This document shows positions 1 through 7,190 of a stretch of DNA of 34,761 nucleotides, in pieces. A model generated the notes under the pieces. It did not search any database. It was not told the DNA's origin and saw only the letters and a list, made by a program, of their open reading frames with translations. The position numbers and the translations under genes were made by a program. The DNA lies in the NCBI RefSeq assembly GCF_030645195.1, contig NZ_JAUSLW010000039.1, forward strand, positions 1-34,761, written 5' to 3'. The stretch comes from Phenylobacterium sp. GTDB taxonomy: Bacteria; Pseudomonadota; Alphaproteobacteria; Caulobacterales; Caulobacteraceae. The stretch's first letter is position 1. Each line of letters opens with the position of its first letter.

Positions 1-36
1 AATGAATTCACCGCCGACAACTTCGTGTTCATCTGA
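1..36 (+). CDS. C-terminal end of an unidentified protein (partial)
   Basis: The first 36 bases read in frame 1 as eleven residues (NEFTADNFVFI) followed by TGA. The gene would start outside the window. The D-N-F-V-F pattern is reminiscent of the end of an RTX-type repeat, but eleven residues are too few to assign a family. It is followed by a GC-rich hairpin, as expected at the end of a gene. Confidence 0.35.
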   Translation, partial: NEFTADNFVFI

Positions 37-49
37 ATCAGCGGCGACA

Positions 50-77
50 CCGGCGCCGGCCACAGGTCCGGCGCCGG
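50..77. terminator. GC-rich hairpin after the partial gene
   Basis: Two copies of the self-complementary decamer CCGGCGCCGG (50-59 and 68-77) are separated by eight bases, so they can form a 10-bp stem. It begins 13 bases after the stop codon at 34-36. There is no T-run after it, so it is at best a weak intrinsic terminator or an mRNA 3' end stabiliser. The rest of the stretch up to 235 shows nothing I can support. Confidence 0.35.
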
Positions 78-235
78 AGAGCCCGACGCGACATCGGAGA
101 AACGGGTAGAGGCGAGCCGAGGGCCTCGAGACCCTGACGCGGCCGTTCGTCACGCACCTGTCCCAGGGTCATTTCGAGCGCATGATGACCCGTCGCCCAG
201 GCCTTCCAAACCATCTGGACCGAGGCGGCCGCCGG

Positions 236-907
236 CTAGCTTTCCGCCACGCGCCGGAGGCCTGGCGCGTCACGCACCTCGATCTGGCCGTAGCCGAGGG
301 TCAGCAGGCCGGCGCGCTGGAAGCCCAGCAGGTAGGCGTTCACGGTCTTGCGGCTGAGGCCCATCATCTCGGCCAGGGCCTGCTGGTTGATGCGCAGGGT
401 GGGGCCTCCGGTGCGGGCCATGACGTCCAGGCGCGCGGCCAGCCGCTGGCGCGGCGGCAGGGCCACGGCCTCGGCGGCGATCATCAGGGCGCCGCGCAGC
501 TGCAGATAGACCAGGGCCGCCACCGCCTGCCACAGCTCCGGCCGCTCCGCCGCGATCCGGGTCAGGGCGTGGTCGGGGACCACCAGCAGCACGCTCGGCT
601 CCACGCAGATCAGGGTCACCAGCCGCGGCCCGCCGCCGAACCTCAGGGTCTGGCCGAGCGCCACGCCGGGACCGGCCTGGCCAAACAGCACCTCGCGGCC
701 GCCGGGCGCCGCGCACATCATCTGCACCGCGCCCTCCACCACCAGGGTGATCCCGGTCTGCTCGTCGCCCTCCGATTGGGCCCAGGCGCCGGTGGGCAGT
801 TGGACGATCCGGCCATGGGTCAGGAGGGCCTCGATCATCGGCGGCCCATGCCCCTGCAACCAGACGGACCGGGTCAACAGTTCGGCGGCGCGCTCGCGGG
901 GACTCAT
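236..907 (-). CDS. Crp/Fnr-family transcriptional regulator
   Basis: A 223-aa protein of typical Crp/Fnr length. The N-terminal two thirds look like a cyclic-nucleotide-binding-like beta-roll (for example the stretch GITLVVEGAVQMM), followed by a long dimerisation helix and a C-terminal winged helix-turn-helix (INQQALAEMMGLSRKTVNAY, then GLLTLGYGQIEV). The region that would be the cAMP phosphate-binding cassette does not show the canonical RTA motif, and there is no N-terminal Cys cluster for an Fnr-type iron-sulfur centre, so the effector is unknown. The ATG at 905-907 is preferred over an in-frame TTG at 929-931. The gene is divergent from a dioxygenase gene with a palindrome between them, which suggests it controls itself and that neighbour. 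Confidence 0.88.
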   Translation of the reverse strand: MSPRERAAELLTRSVWLQGHGPPMIEALLTHGRIVQLPTGAWAQSEGDEQTGITLVVEGAVQMMCAAPGGREVLFGQAGPGVALGQTLRFGGGPRLVTLICVEPSVLLVVPDHALTRIAAERPELWQAVAALVYLQLRGALMIAAEAVALPPRQRLAARLDVMARTGGPTLRINQQALAEMMGLSRKTVNAYLLGFQRAGLLTLGYGQIEVRDAPGLRRVAES

Positions 908-913
908 TCCAAA

Positions 914-931
914 TTGTAACCCTGGTGACAA
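914..931. promoter_or_regulatory. Candidate Crp/Fnr-type operator
   Basis: TTGTAACCCTGGTGACAA is an 18-bp near-perfect inverted repeat: TTGTAAC and GTGACAA are complementary at six of seven positions around a 4-base spacer. The spacing resembles TTGA(T/C)-N4-type sites of the Crp/Fnr superfamily. It lies 7 bp upstream of the regulator ATG and 46 bp upstream of the dioxygenase ATG, inside the 70-bp shared intergenic region. Use as the operator of the adjacent regulator is inferred from position and symmetry. Confidence 0.6.
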
Positions 932-977
932 ACTCCGCCAAGCCGCCGGCCTAGGCTCTCCTCAACAGGAGCCCGCC

Positions 978-1814
978 ATGACCACCACCCTCGACCTCTC
1001 GATCCGCCCCACCGAAGGCTGCGGCGCCCTGGTTCAGGGTGTCGACTTGAACCGGGCCACCGACGCCGAGATCGACCTGATCCGCGCCACCGTCTTCGAC
1101 CGCGGCGTCGCCTTCATCCACGACCAGCAGATGACGCCGGAGCAGCAGATCGCCTTCGCCCGGCGTCTCGCCCCCATCGTGGTCAACCGCTACTTCCCCA
1201 AGACCGAGCGCTATCCGGAGATCGCCAAGGTCGAGAAGACCCCCGAGCAGCAGACCAACATCGGCGGCGGCTGGCACACCGACCACAGCTACGACCTGGC
1301 GCCCGCCATGGGTTCGGTGCTGCTGGCCGTCGAGACCCCGCCCACCGGCGGCGACACCCTGTTCGCTGACATGTACGCCGCCTATGACGCCCTCTCCGAT
1401 GGCCTCAAGGCGACACTGGCGACGCTCAAGGCCCACCACGCCTCGGAGCACGTCTTCGGGAAGACCAGCGTCTACGCCATGACCGACCGCGCCGACCTGG
1501 CCGGCAATACCGACGTGCCCGAGGCGATCCACCCTGTGGTCATCACCCATCCGGGCAGCGGCAAGAAGGTGCTCTACGTCAATCCAGCCTTCACCACCGG
1601 CATCGTCGGCTGGAGCCGCGAGGAGAGCATGGCCCTGCTGGGCTACCTCTACCAGCACGCCGTCAAGCCGCAGTTCGTCCACCGCTTCCAGTGGGCCAAG
1701 GGGTCGATGGCCATCTGGGACAACCGCTGCACCTGGCACCAGGCGATGAACGACTATCCCGGCCAGTACCGCCTGATGCACCGCATCACCCTGGACGGTG
1801 GGCCGCTGAGCTAG
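978..1814 (+). CDS. TauD/TfdA-family Fe(II)/2-oxoglutarate dioxygenase
   Basis: A 278-aa protein of the TauD/TfdA family, which couples 2-oxoglutarate decarboxylation to hydroxylation of a substrate such as taurine, an alkyl sulfate or an aryloxy acid. The iron-binding facial triad is visible as H100-x-D102 (in WHTDHSY) and distal H254 (in TWHQAMNDY). R265 and R269 (YRLMHRI) fit the 2-oxoglutarate-binding arginine region. The start is the ATG at 978, with AGGAG at 967-971 six bases upstream; longer upstream starts would run through the regulator gene on the other strand. The substrate cannot be told from sequence. The divergent Crp-like regulator probably controls it. Confidence 0.92.
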   Translation: MTTTLDLSIRPTEGCGALVQGVDLNRATDAEIDLIRATVFDRGVAFIHDQQMTPEQQIAFARRLAPIVVNRYFPKTERYPEIAKVEKTPEQQTNIGGGWHTDHSYDLAPAMGSVLLAVETPPTGGDTLFADMYAAYDALSDGLKATLATLKAHHASEHVFGKTSVYAMTDRADLAGNTDVPEAIHPVVITHPGSGKKVLYVNPAFTTGIVGWSREESMALLGYLYQHAVKPQFVHRFQWAKGSMAIWDNRCTWHQAMNDYPGQYRLMHRITLDGGPLS

Positions 1815-1947
1815 GCGCCCCAGGAGACGCATGGCGAGCATTCGTCAGACGTCTCAAGGGAGCGCTGCGCGCGCCTCGCCCGCGCACCGCATCCGCCGGC
1901 GCCCGGCCTGCGTAGACTCAACTCCAGCCTCATTGGAGTTCCCCGAG

Positions 1948-2502
1948 ATGCGCACGACCCTGATGGGCCTCATGGCGGTATCGGCCCTAATGGCCTTCGG
2001 CGCGCCAGCCCTGGCCCAGAGCCGCCCGACCACGCCGCCCACGGCGGGGCCGCTGAACCCCGACACGTTTTATCGCGGCACCTGGTACGAGCAGGCGCGC
2101 ACCCCCACCAGCCTCACGCGCGGCTGCGAGTACGCCACCACCGAGCATGGCCGCGACACTCAGGGCCGGATCACGGTGCGCGACGCCTGCCGGCAGGACG
2201 GACCCCAGGGCCGCGAGCGGGCCCTGTCAGGAATCGGCACGATCCGCGACCCCGGCCAGAATGCGGTGCTGGACGTCCGCTACCGCTTTGGCCCGTTCCG
2301 CCCGTCGCGCGAGTATCGGGTGATCGCCGCCGGGGCGCAGGGCGAGTGGTTCGTCTCGTCGGAGCCCAAGTTCGACAAGGTCTATGTCTTCACTCGGGCC
2401 GTCGCCCCGCCTCGGTCCGAGGTCGAGGCCCTGATCGGCCGCGTGCGCGACCTGGGCTATGGCGGCGAGATCGAGGTCCTGGCCACGCCGGGGCGCGACT
2501 GA
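1948..2502 (+). CDS. Exported lipocalin (Blc/ApoD-like)
   Basis: A 184-aa protein with a signal peptide (hydrophobic residues 5-19, probable cleavage after ALA at 21-23). The mature part carries the lipocalin signature G-x-W near its start (YRGTWYEQAR, residues 42-51) and a Blc-like C-terminal pattern (KVYVFTR, then an E-x-L helix and LGY). Two cysteines (C60, C81) could form a disulfide. Bacterial lipocalins bind lipids or hydrophobic compounds at the cell envelope. There is no lipobox Cys, so unlike E. coli Blc it should be soluble in the periplasm. GGAG at 1935-1938 supports the ATG at 1948. It ends 22 bp before the convergent ABC gene's stop. Confidence 0.82.
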   Translation: MRTTLMGLMAVSALMAFGAPALAQSRPTTPPTAGPLNPDTFYRGTWYEQARTPTSLTRGCEYATTEHGRDTQGRITVRDACRQDGPQGRERALSGIGTIRDPGQNAVLDVRYRFGPFRPSREYRVIAAGAQGEWFVSSEPKFDKVYVFTRAVAPPRSEVEALIGRVRDLGYGGEIEVLATPGRD

Positions 2503-2524
2503 CTCTCTGGCGGAACAGGCCGCC

Positions 2525-4387
2525 TCACGTCCGCGTCGCGAACTCGGAGTCGCCCGTCGTCGCCACCACCTGGTCATCGAAGGAGGCGTGCGCCGAGGTG
2601 TAGAGGTGCGAGTACAGCCCGCCGGTCTTCATCAGGACGTCGTGGCTGCCCTGCTCCAGGATGCGGCCCTGCTGCAGCACCACGATGCGGTCGGCGTCGC
2701 GGATGGTGGCCAGGCGGTGGGCGATGACCATGCAGGTGCGGCCGGCGAACAGCACCTTGAGCGCCTTCTGGATCGCCTGCTCGGTGAAGGAGTCGATATT
2801 GGCCGTGGCCTCGTCGAGGATCAGGATCTGCGGGTTGGCCACCAGGGCGCGGGCGAAGCTGATGAGCTGGCGCTGGCCCATGGAGATGTTGCGGCCCCGC
2901 TGCCCAAGCTGGGTGTCGTAGCCGTCCGGCAGCCGCATGATGAAGTCGTGGGCGCTGACCGACTTGGCCGCCGCGATCACGTCGTCCTTGGTGGCGCTCA
3001 GCGTGTTGTAGCGGATGTTCTGCTCGATGGTGCCGGTGAACAGGAAGGGCTCCTGCAGCACCATGCCGATATTGGCGCCCAGCGAATCCAGGGTCACGTC
3101 GCGCACGTCGTGGCCGCCCACCAGGACCTGGCCCTGGTCGACCTCGTAGAAGCGGTGGGCCAGCGCGATGATGCTGGTCTTGCCCGAGCCCGTGGGACCG
3201 ACCAGGGCGACGACCTCCTTGGGCCGCACCATCAGGCTGATGTCGTGCAGGATGGGGCGCTTGGGATCGTAGCCGAAGGTCACGTTCCTGAACTCGACCG
3301 TGGCCGGAACGTCCTTCAGCACGATGGCGTCCGGCTTGTCGGCTATGGTCACCGGCACGTCGATCACCTCGAAGATCCGGTGCCCGGCGGCCATGGCCCG
3401 CTGCATGATGGTGTACTGCATGGACAGCATCCGCACCGGCTCGAAGAACCGCTGCACATAGAGGATGAAGGTCACCATCACCCCGACGTTCAGCGTCCCG
3501 CCCAGCACCGCATTGCCGCCGACGACGATGACGATGGCCATGGCGAAGCCGGTGAGCACGTCCACCGTGGGGACCATGATCTGGGTCATCCAGGAGGCGT
3601 GGACCTGGGCGGTGAAGTTCTCCTGGGCCTTCTCCTTGAAGAGCTCGAAGTTCAGCGCCTCGCGGCGGCTCTCCTGCACGGTGCGGATGCCGTTGATGTT
3701 CTCGGCCAGGGCCGAGTTGGCGGTCGAGGAGGCGTCGCGGGCCACCCGGAAGCTCTTCTTGGAGAAGGGCAGCCAGACCGCGCGGATGGCGATCAGGGCC
3801 GGCAGCACGGCCAGCGTCAGCAGGCCGAGCTTGAGGTCGGTGGTGAGCAGCACCACGGTGATGCCCACCAGCATGACGAAGTCGCCCAGCGCCCCGTTCA
3901 TGTTCTCCAGGAACTCCTGGAGAGCGTTCACGTCCCCCTGCAGCCGGGCCATGATCCGGCCGACATGGGTCTTGTCCATGAAGGACAGGGAGACGTCCTG
4001 GAAGTGGGCGAACATCTTGCGGCGGATGTCGAAGATCACCCGCTGGGCCAGGCGCGAGGACAGCCACTCGCCGGTGAAGAAGCAGGCCGCATAGGCGCAG
4101 GCCACGAGGGCGAAGATCACCAGGGTCCTGTCGAGCCGCGCCCCGTCATGGGCGACGGCGGCGTTGATGGCCTGGCCGATCATCGCCGGCACCGCCACCT
4201 GGGTGGCGGCCGAGGCCAGCACCGCCACCTGGGCGATCACCAGGGAGCGCTTGTGCGGCGCCAGGAAGGCCAGGAAGCGCCGGGCGATGTTGACGTCGAA
4301 GGTCCCGAAGATGTCGTCGCCCTCGGAGGTCCCGAGGGAGGCGCGGGGCGCCTTGCGGGGCGCTGCGCCGGCGGTGGTCTCGGTCAC
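2525..4387 (-). CDS. ABC exporter subunit with canonical Walker B (fused TMD-NBD)
   Basis: A 620-aa half-transporter: six-helix transmembrane domain at about residues 35-320, ATPase domain at about 365-595. Walker A is GPTGSGKT (397-404), Walker B with catalytic Glu is LDEATANID (D525, E526), and the H-loop His is H557. The ABC signature is altered: ISMGQ (501-505) replaces LSGGQ. The start overlaps the stop of the upstream exporter gene by 4 bases (4384-4387), so the two are translationally coupled and very probably form a heterodimer. The altered signature would face the degenerate Walker site of the partner. Substrate is unknown; drugs, lipids or peptides are all possible for this class. 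Confidence 0.93.
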   Translation of the reverse strand: MTETTAGAAPRKAPRASLGTSEGDDIFGTFDVNIARRFLAFLAPHKRSLVIAQVAVLASAATQVAVPAMIGQAINAAVAHDGARLDRTLVIFALVACAYAACFFTGEWLSSRLAQRVIFDIRRKMFAHFQDVSLSFMDKTHVGRIMARLQGDVNALQEFLENMNGALGDFVMLVGITVVLLTTDLKLGLLTLAVLPALIAIRAVWLPFSKKSFRVARDASSTANSALAENINGIRTVQESRREALNFELFKEKAQENFTAQVHASWMTQIMVPTVDVLTGFAMAIVIVVGGNAVLGGTLNVGVMVTFILYVQRFFEPVRMLSMQYTIMQRAMAAGHRIFEVIDVPVTIADKPDAIVLKDVPATVEFRNVTFGYDPKRPILHDISLMVRPKEVVALVGPTGSGKTSIIALAHRFYEVDQGQVLVGGHDVRDVTLDSLGANIGMVLQEPFLFTGTIEQNIRYNTLSATKDDVIAAAKSVSAHDFIMRLPDGYDTQLGQRGRNISMGQRQLISFARALVANPQILILDEATANIDSFTEQAIQKALKVLFAGRTCMVIAHRLATIRDADRIVVLQQGRILEQGSHDVLMKTGGLYSHLYTSAHASFDDQVVATTGDSEFATRT

Positions 4388-6258
4388 GCTTGCACCTCTT
4401 CCAACGGGGCGTCGTCCAGGGTCGCCGCGGCGTCGGAGCGCGACTGCAACTCATAGAGGTCGGCATAGACCCCGCCGGCCTTCAGCAGCTGCGCGTGGTT
4501 TCCCCGCTCCACCACCACCCCGTCGTCCAGCACGATGATCTGGTCGGCGTGCATCAGGGACGACAGCCGGTGGGCGATGATGATGGTGGCCTTGGTCCGC
4601 GTGGCCTCGGCCAGCGCGTCGCGCACGCGGCGCTCGGTCACCGCATCGATGGCGGCCGTGGAGTCGTCGAAGATCATGATCCCCGGCCCCGGCACCACCC
4701 CGCGGGCGATGCTCATCCGCTGGCGTTGGCCGCCGGACAGGGCCACGCCCCGCTCCCCCACCCGGGTCTCGTAATCGGCGGGCAGGCCGATGATGTGCTC
4801 GTGGATCTGGGCGGTCTTGGCGGCGCCGACGATGCGGTCTTCCTCCGCCCAGGGATCGGCATAGGCGACGTTGTGGCCGATGGACGAGTCGAACAGGAAG
4901 GCCTCCTGCTGCACCAGGCCGACATATTCCCGCAGGGAGGCCAGGGTCACGTCGCGGATGTCGACCCCGTCGATGGTGATGGCCCCGCCGGTGACGTCGT
5001 AGAAGCGGGGGATCAGGTTGGCGATGGTGGACTTGCCCGAACCCGGCGGGCCGACGATGCCCAGGGTCTGGCCGGGGCCGACCTCGAAGTCGATGCCGGT
5101 GAGGACCTGCTTGCCGGGGACATAGCCGAAGTCGACGCTCTCGAACCGCAGCACGCCCTGGGTGGGGGCAAGCGGCTTGGCGCCCGGCGCATCGGCGATC
5201 TCGGGTTCAAGGTCCAGCACCTCGAACAGGCGGGCGCCCGAGGAGGTGGCCCGGGCCGCGGCGTTGAAGATCATGGCGATCTGCCGGATCGGCCCCTGCA
5301 GCAGGGTCATGTAGGTGAGGTAGGCCGTCAGGGTCCCGACGCTCATCGTCCCGGCCGCCACCTTGTGGCCGCCGTACCAGAGGACGCCGGCCATGGAGGC
5401 GTTGAAGGTCACCTGCATCACCGCCACCGCCCGGAAGCGCAGGGTGATGCGGTTGTAGGAATAGGCGAGCGCGTCCACCGAGGCGCGGTCGAACTTGGCC
5501 ATCTCGAAGGCCTTGCCGGCGAAGGCGCGGACCACCCGTATGCCCTGGAGGTTCTCCTCCATGGTGAGCGTCAGCTGGGCCATCAGTTCCTGGAAGCGCA
5601 GCCAGGTCACCCGCAGCAGGAAACCCATCCGCCCCAGGGCGGCGGCGGAGAAGGGCACGAAGGCCAGGCCGATCAGGCCGAGGGTCAGGTCGATCGCCAG
5701 CATCTGCCAGGCGGCGAAGCCCAGCAGCAGGAAGAGAGTCAGGAGCGGCATCAGCCCGCCCTGGATGAAGACCCGCGCCCCCTCCAGGTCCAGCATGCCC
5801 CGGGTGATCAGATCGCCCGAGTGGATCTTGTCGTGGAAGCCGAAGGACAGGCGCTGGAGCTGCTGGAAGAATTGCAGCCTCAGGTCGTGGCCGACCTTCT
5901 GGCTCACCAGTTCCCCCAGATAGCCCGACCACATGGTCATGGCGCCGCGCACGATGGTGACGCCGATCACCAGGGCCGCGGAGAGGAGCAGGGCCTTCTG
6001 GGTCTGGTCGGCGTGGGCGGCGCCCAGGGTCAGGAGACTGTGGGCCTGGTCCACGGCCAGGCCCAGCAGGCGCGGCAGGGCGAGGCTGGCCAGGGCCGCG
6101 CCCAGGGAGCACAGCATGGCCAGCGCCACCAGCCAGGGGTAGTTGAACGCCAGGACCACGATCCGCTGCAATACGCGGGGCATGGTCTTCACATCGACTT
6201 GGATTGGCTCGGAGTCAGCCGAGGCCGCACCCCGCCGGGAGGGGTGGGAATCACTCAT
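4384..6258 (-). CDS. ABC exporter subunit with degenerate catalytic site (fused TMD-NBD)
   Basis: A 624-aa half-transporter and first gene of the pair. It has a short basic N-terminus, a six-helix membrane domain (about 35-335) and an ATPase domain (about 370-600). Walker A GPPGSGKST (403-411), signature LSGGQ (507-511) and H-loop H563 are intact, but the catalytic Glu after Walker B is Asp (FDDSTAAID, D531-D532). In heterodimeric exporters such as TM287/288 and BmrCD this substitution marks the subunit supplying the non-hydrolytic ATP site. The start ATG is at 6256-6258 with GGAAA just upstream. The mRNA leader contains a spaced inverted repeat. It is transcribed in the same direction as the lipid cluster at 6409-8534 but 150 bp apart. 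Confidence 0.93.
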   Translation of the reverse strand: MSDSHPSRRGAASADSEPIQVDVKTMPRVLQRIVVLAFNYPWLVALAMLCSLGAALASLALPRLLGLAVDQAHSLLTLGAAHADQTQKALLLSAALVIGVTIVRGAMTMWSGYLGELVSQKVGHDLRLQFFQQLQRLSFGFHDKIHSGDLITRGMLDLEGARVFIQGGLMPLLTLFLLLGFAAWQMLAIDLTLGLIGLAFVPFSAAALGRMGFLLRVTWLRFQELMAQLTLTMEENLQGIRVVRAFAGKAFEMAKFDRASVDALAYSYNRITLRFRAVAVMQVTFNASMAGVLWYGGHKVAAGTMSVGTLTAYLTYMTLLQGPIRQIAMIFNAAARATSSGARLFEVLDLEPEIADAPGAKPLAPTQGVLRFESVDFGYVPGKQVLTGIDFEVGPGQTLGIVGPPGSGKSTIANLIPRFYDVTGGAITIDGVDIRDVTLASLREYVGLVQQEAFLFDSSIGHNVAYADPWAEEDRIVGAAKTAQIHEHIIGLPADYETRVGERGVALSGGQRQRMSIARGVVPGPGIMIFDDSTAAIDAVTERRVRDALAEATRTKATIIIAHRLSSLMHADQIIVLDDGVVVERGNHAQLLKAGGVYADLYELQSRSDAAATLDDAPLEEVQA

Positions 6259-6280
6259 CTCAAATTTCCATCGTCTTGTA

Positions 6281-6328
6281 TGAAAACATTCTGAGGCGCC
6301 GGTTCCGGGCGCGCCAGGGCTGTTTTCA
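6281..6328. promoter_or_regulatory. Spaced inverted repeat upstream of the ABC exporter operon
   Basis: TGAAAACA (6281-6288) and its exact reverse complement TGTTTTCA (6321-6328) are separated by 32 bp, centred about 46 bp upstream of the exporter ATG. A second exact inverted pair, GGGCGCGCCA at 6307-6316 and TGGCGCGCCC at 6382-6391, overlaps the area. The 40-bp centre-to-centre distance is close to four helical turns, which would suit two regulator dimers on one DNA face. The function is a guess from symmetry and place. Confidence 0.3.
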
Positions 6329-6408
6329 CGCCAGGGTCGAATAGGCGGGGATCATTGCGCTGATGTTTCGGCGCCCAAACTTGGCGCGCCCACCTTGCAG
6401 TTGGTGGC

Positions 6409-7188
6409 TCAGGCCGCGCTGACCCGCGACGCCGGGACCACGGTCACCGGGCGGCTCGGCGCCGTGGGCCGGGGCCGCAATTTCTCACCCTTCAGCCAGA
6501 TCTTCAGCCCCTCCCAGTGGATGGCCGACATGATCCCGAGGGTCATCAAGGGGTGGGTGAGCCAGGCCCTCCAGATCGCCGCGTCGGTGAGCTCCACTCG
6601 GGCGCCGGCGAAGGTGGCGGCCAGCAGCAGGCCCTGGGCGTCGTGGACGTCCACGGTGACGGCGACCCGCTCGCCGGGGGGCTGGATGCGGAAGGCGTAG
6701 GCCAGGTCCATGTCCATGAAGGGCGAGACGTAGAAGGCCTTGTCGGCGGCCTGTTCGATCAGGCCCTGCCCCTGGGCCGGGATCAGGTAGCTGTGGCGTT
6801 CGCCGAAGGTGTTGCGCACTTCGTAGAGCATGGCCGACAGCGCCCCGTCGGGGCCGTGGCAGAAATAGACGCTCAGGGGATTGAACACCCCGCCCAGGAT
6901 GCGCGGCATGCAGAGCAGGCGCACCGGACCGCCGGTGGGCCGGCCGGCAGCCCGAAGCTGGCCTTCCACCTGGGCCTTCAGGGTGACCGCCTCGCCGTCC
7001 AGGTGGTCGGTCTCCGAGAAGCTGGTGAGGCGCGGGCGGTCCTGGCCGAACAGCTTCAGGGCGCGGTCGAGGGCCGGCAGTTCGTCCAGGTCCAGCAGCA
7101 GCATGAAGATGCGGTAGCGCAGCCGGTGCGCCCGCGGGCGCAGCCGTGCATGGGTGACGATCCCGGGATAGAGGCCCGAGGCGAACAT
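6409..7188 (-). CDS. DUF1365 family protein, lipid-modification cluster
   Basis: A 259-aa protein of the DUF1365 family, recognised from the N-terminal LYPGIVTHARLRPRAHRLRY, the motif GGVFNPLSVYFCH at about 98-110, YEVRNTFGERHSYL, and KAFYVSPFMDMD further on. The family's biochemical role is not established to my knowledge, but its genes repeatedly sit beside an FAD oxidoreductase and a cyclopropane-synthase-like methyltransferase. Here it starts 2 bp after the stop of the FAD oxidoreductase gene, so the two are co-transcribed and probably translationally coupled. A hydrophobic stretch near the C-terminus (about 205-225, WLTHPLMTLGIMSAIHW) suggests membrane association. A role in processing membrane fatty acids is inferred from context. 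Confidence 0.9.
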   Translation of the reverse strand: MFASGLYPGIVTHARLRPRAHRLRYRIFMLLLDLDELPALDRALKLFGQDRPRLTSFSETDHLDGEAVTLKAQVEGQLRAAGRPTGGPVRLLCMPRILGGVFNPLSVYFCHGPDGALSAMLYEVRNTFGERHSYLIPAQGQGLIEQAADKAFYVSPFMDMDLAYAFRIQPPGERVAVTVDVHDAQGLLLAATFAGARVELTDAAIWRAWLTHPLMTLGIMSAIHWEGLKIWLKGEKLRPRPTAPSRPVTVVPASRVSAA

Positions 7189-7190
7189 GG

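Noticed and set aside
182..919. A 245-codon plus-strand frame covering the Crp-like gene
   Set aside because: Antisense to the regulator with its intact helix-turn-helix; composition is typical of a shadow frame.
2459..4456. A 665-codon open frame on the plus strand opposite the downstream ABC subunit
   Set aside because: It is antisense to a clear ABC gene; the translated product is rich in His, Gly, Asp and Arg with no motifs, as expected of a GC-rich antisense shadow.
4390..6294. A 634-codon open frame on the plus strand opposite the upstream ABC subunit
   Set aside because: Same reason: antisense of a strongly conserved gene, low-complexity His/Gln/Gly-rich product, no ribosome site.
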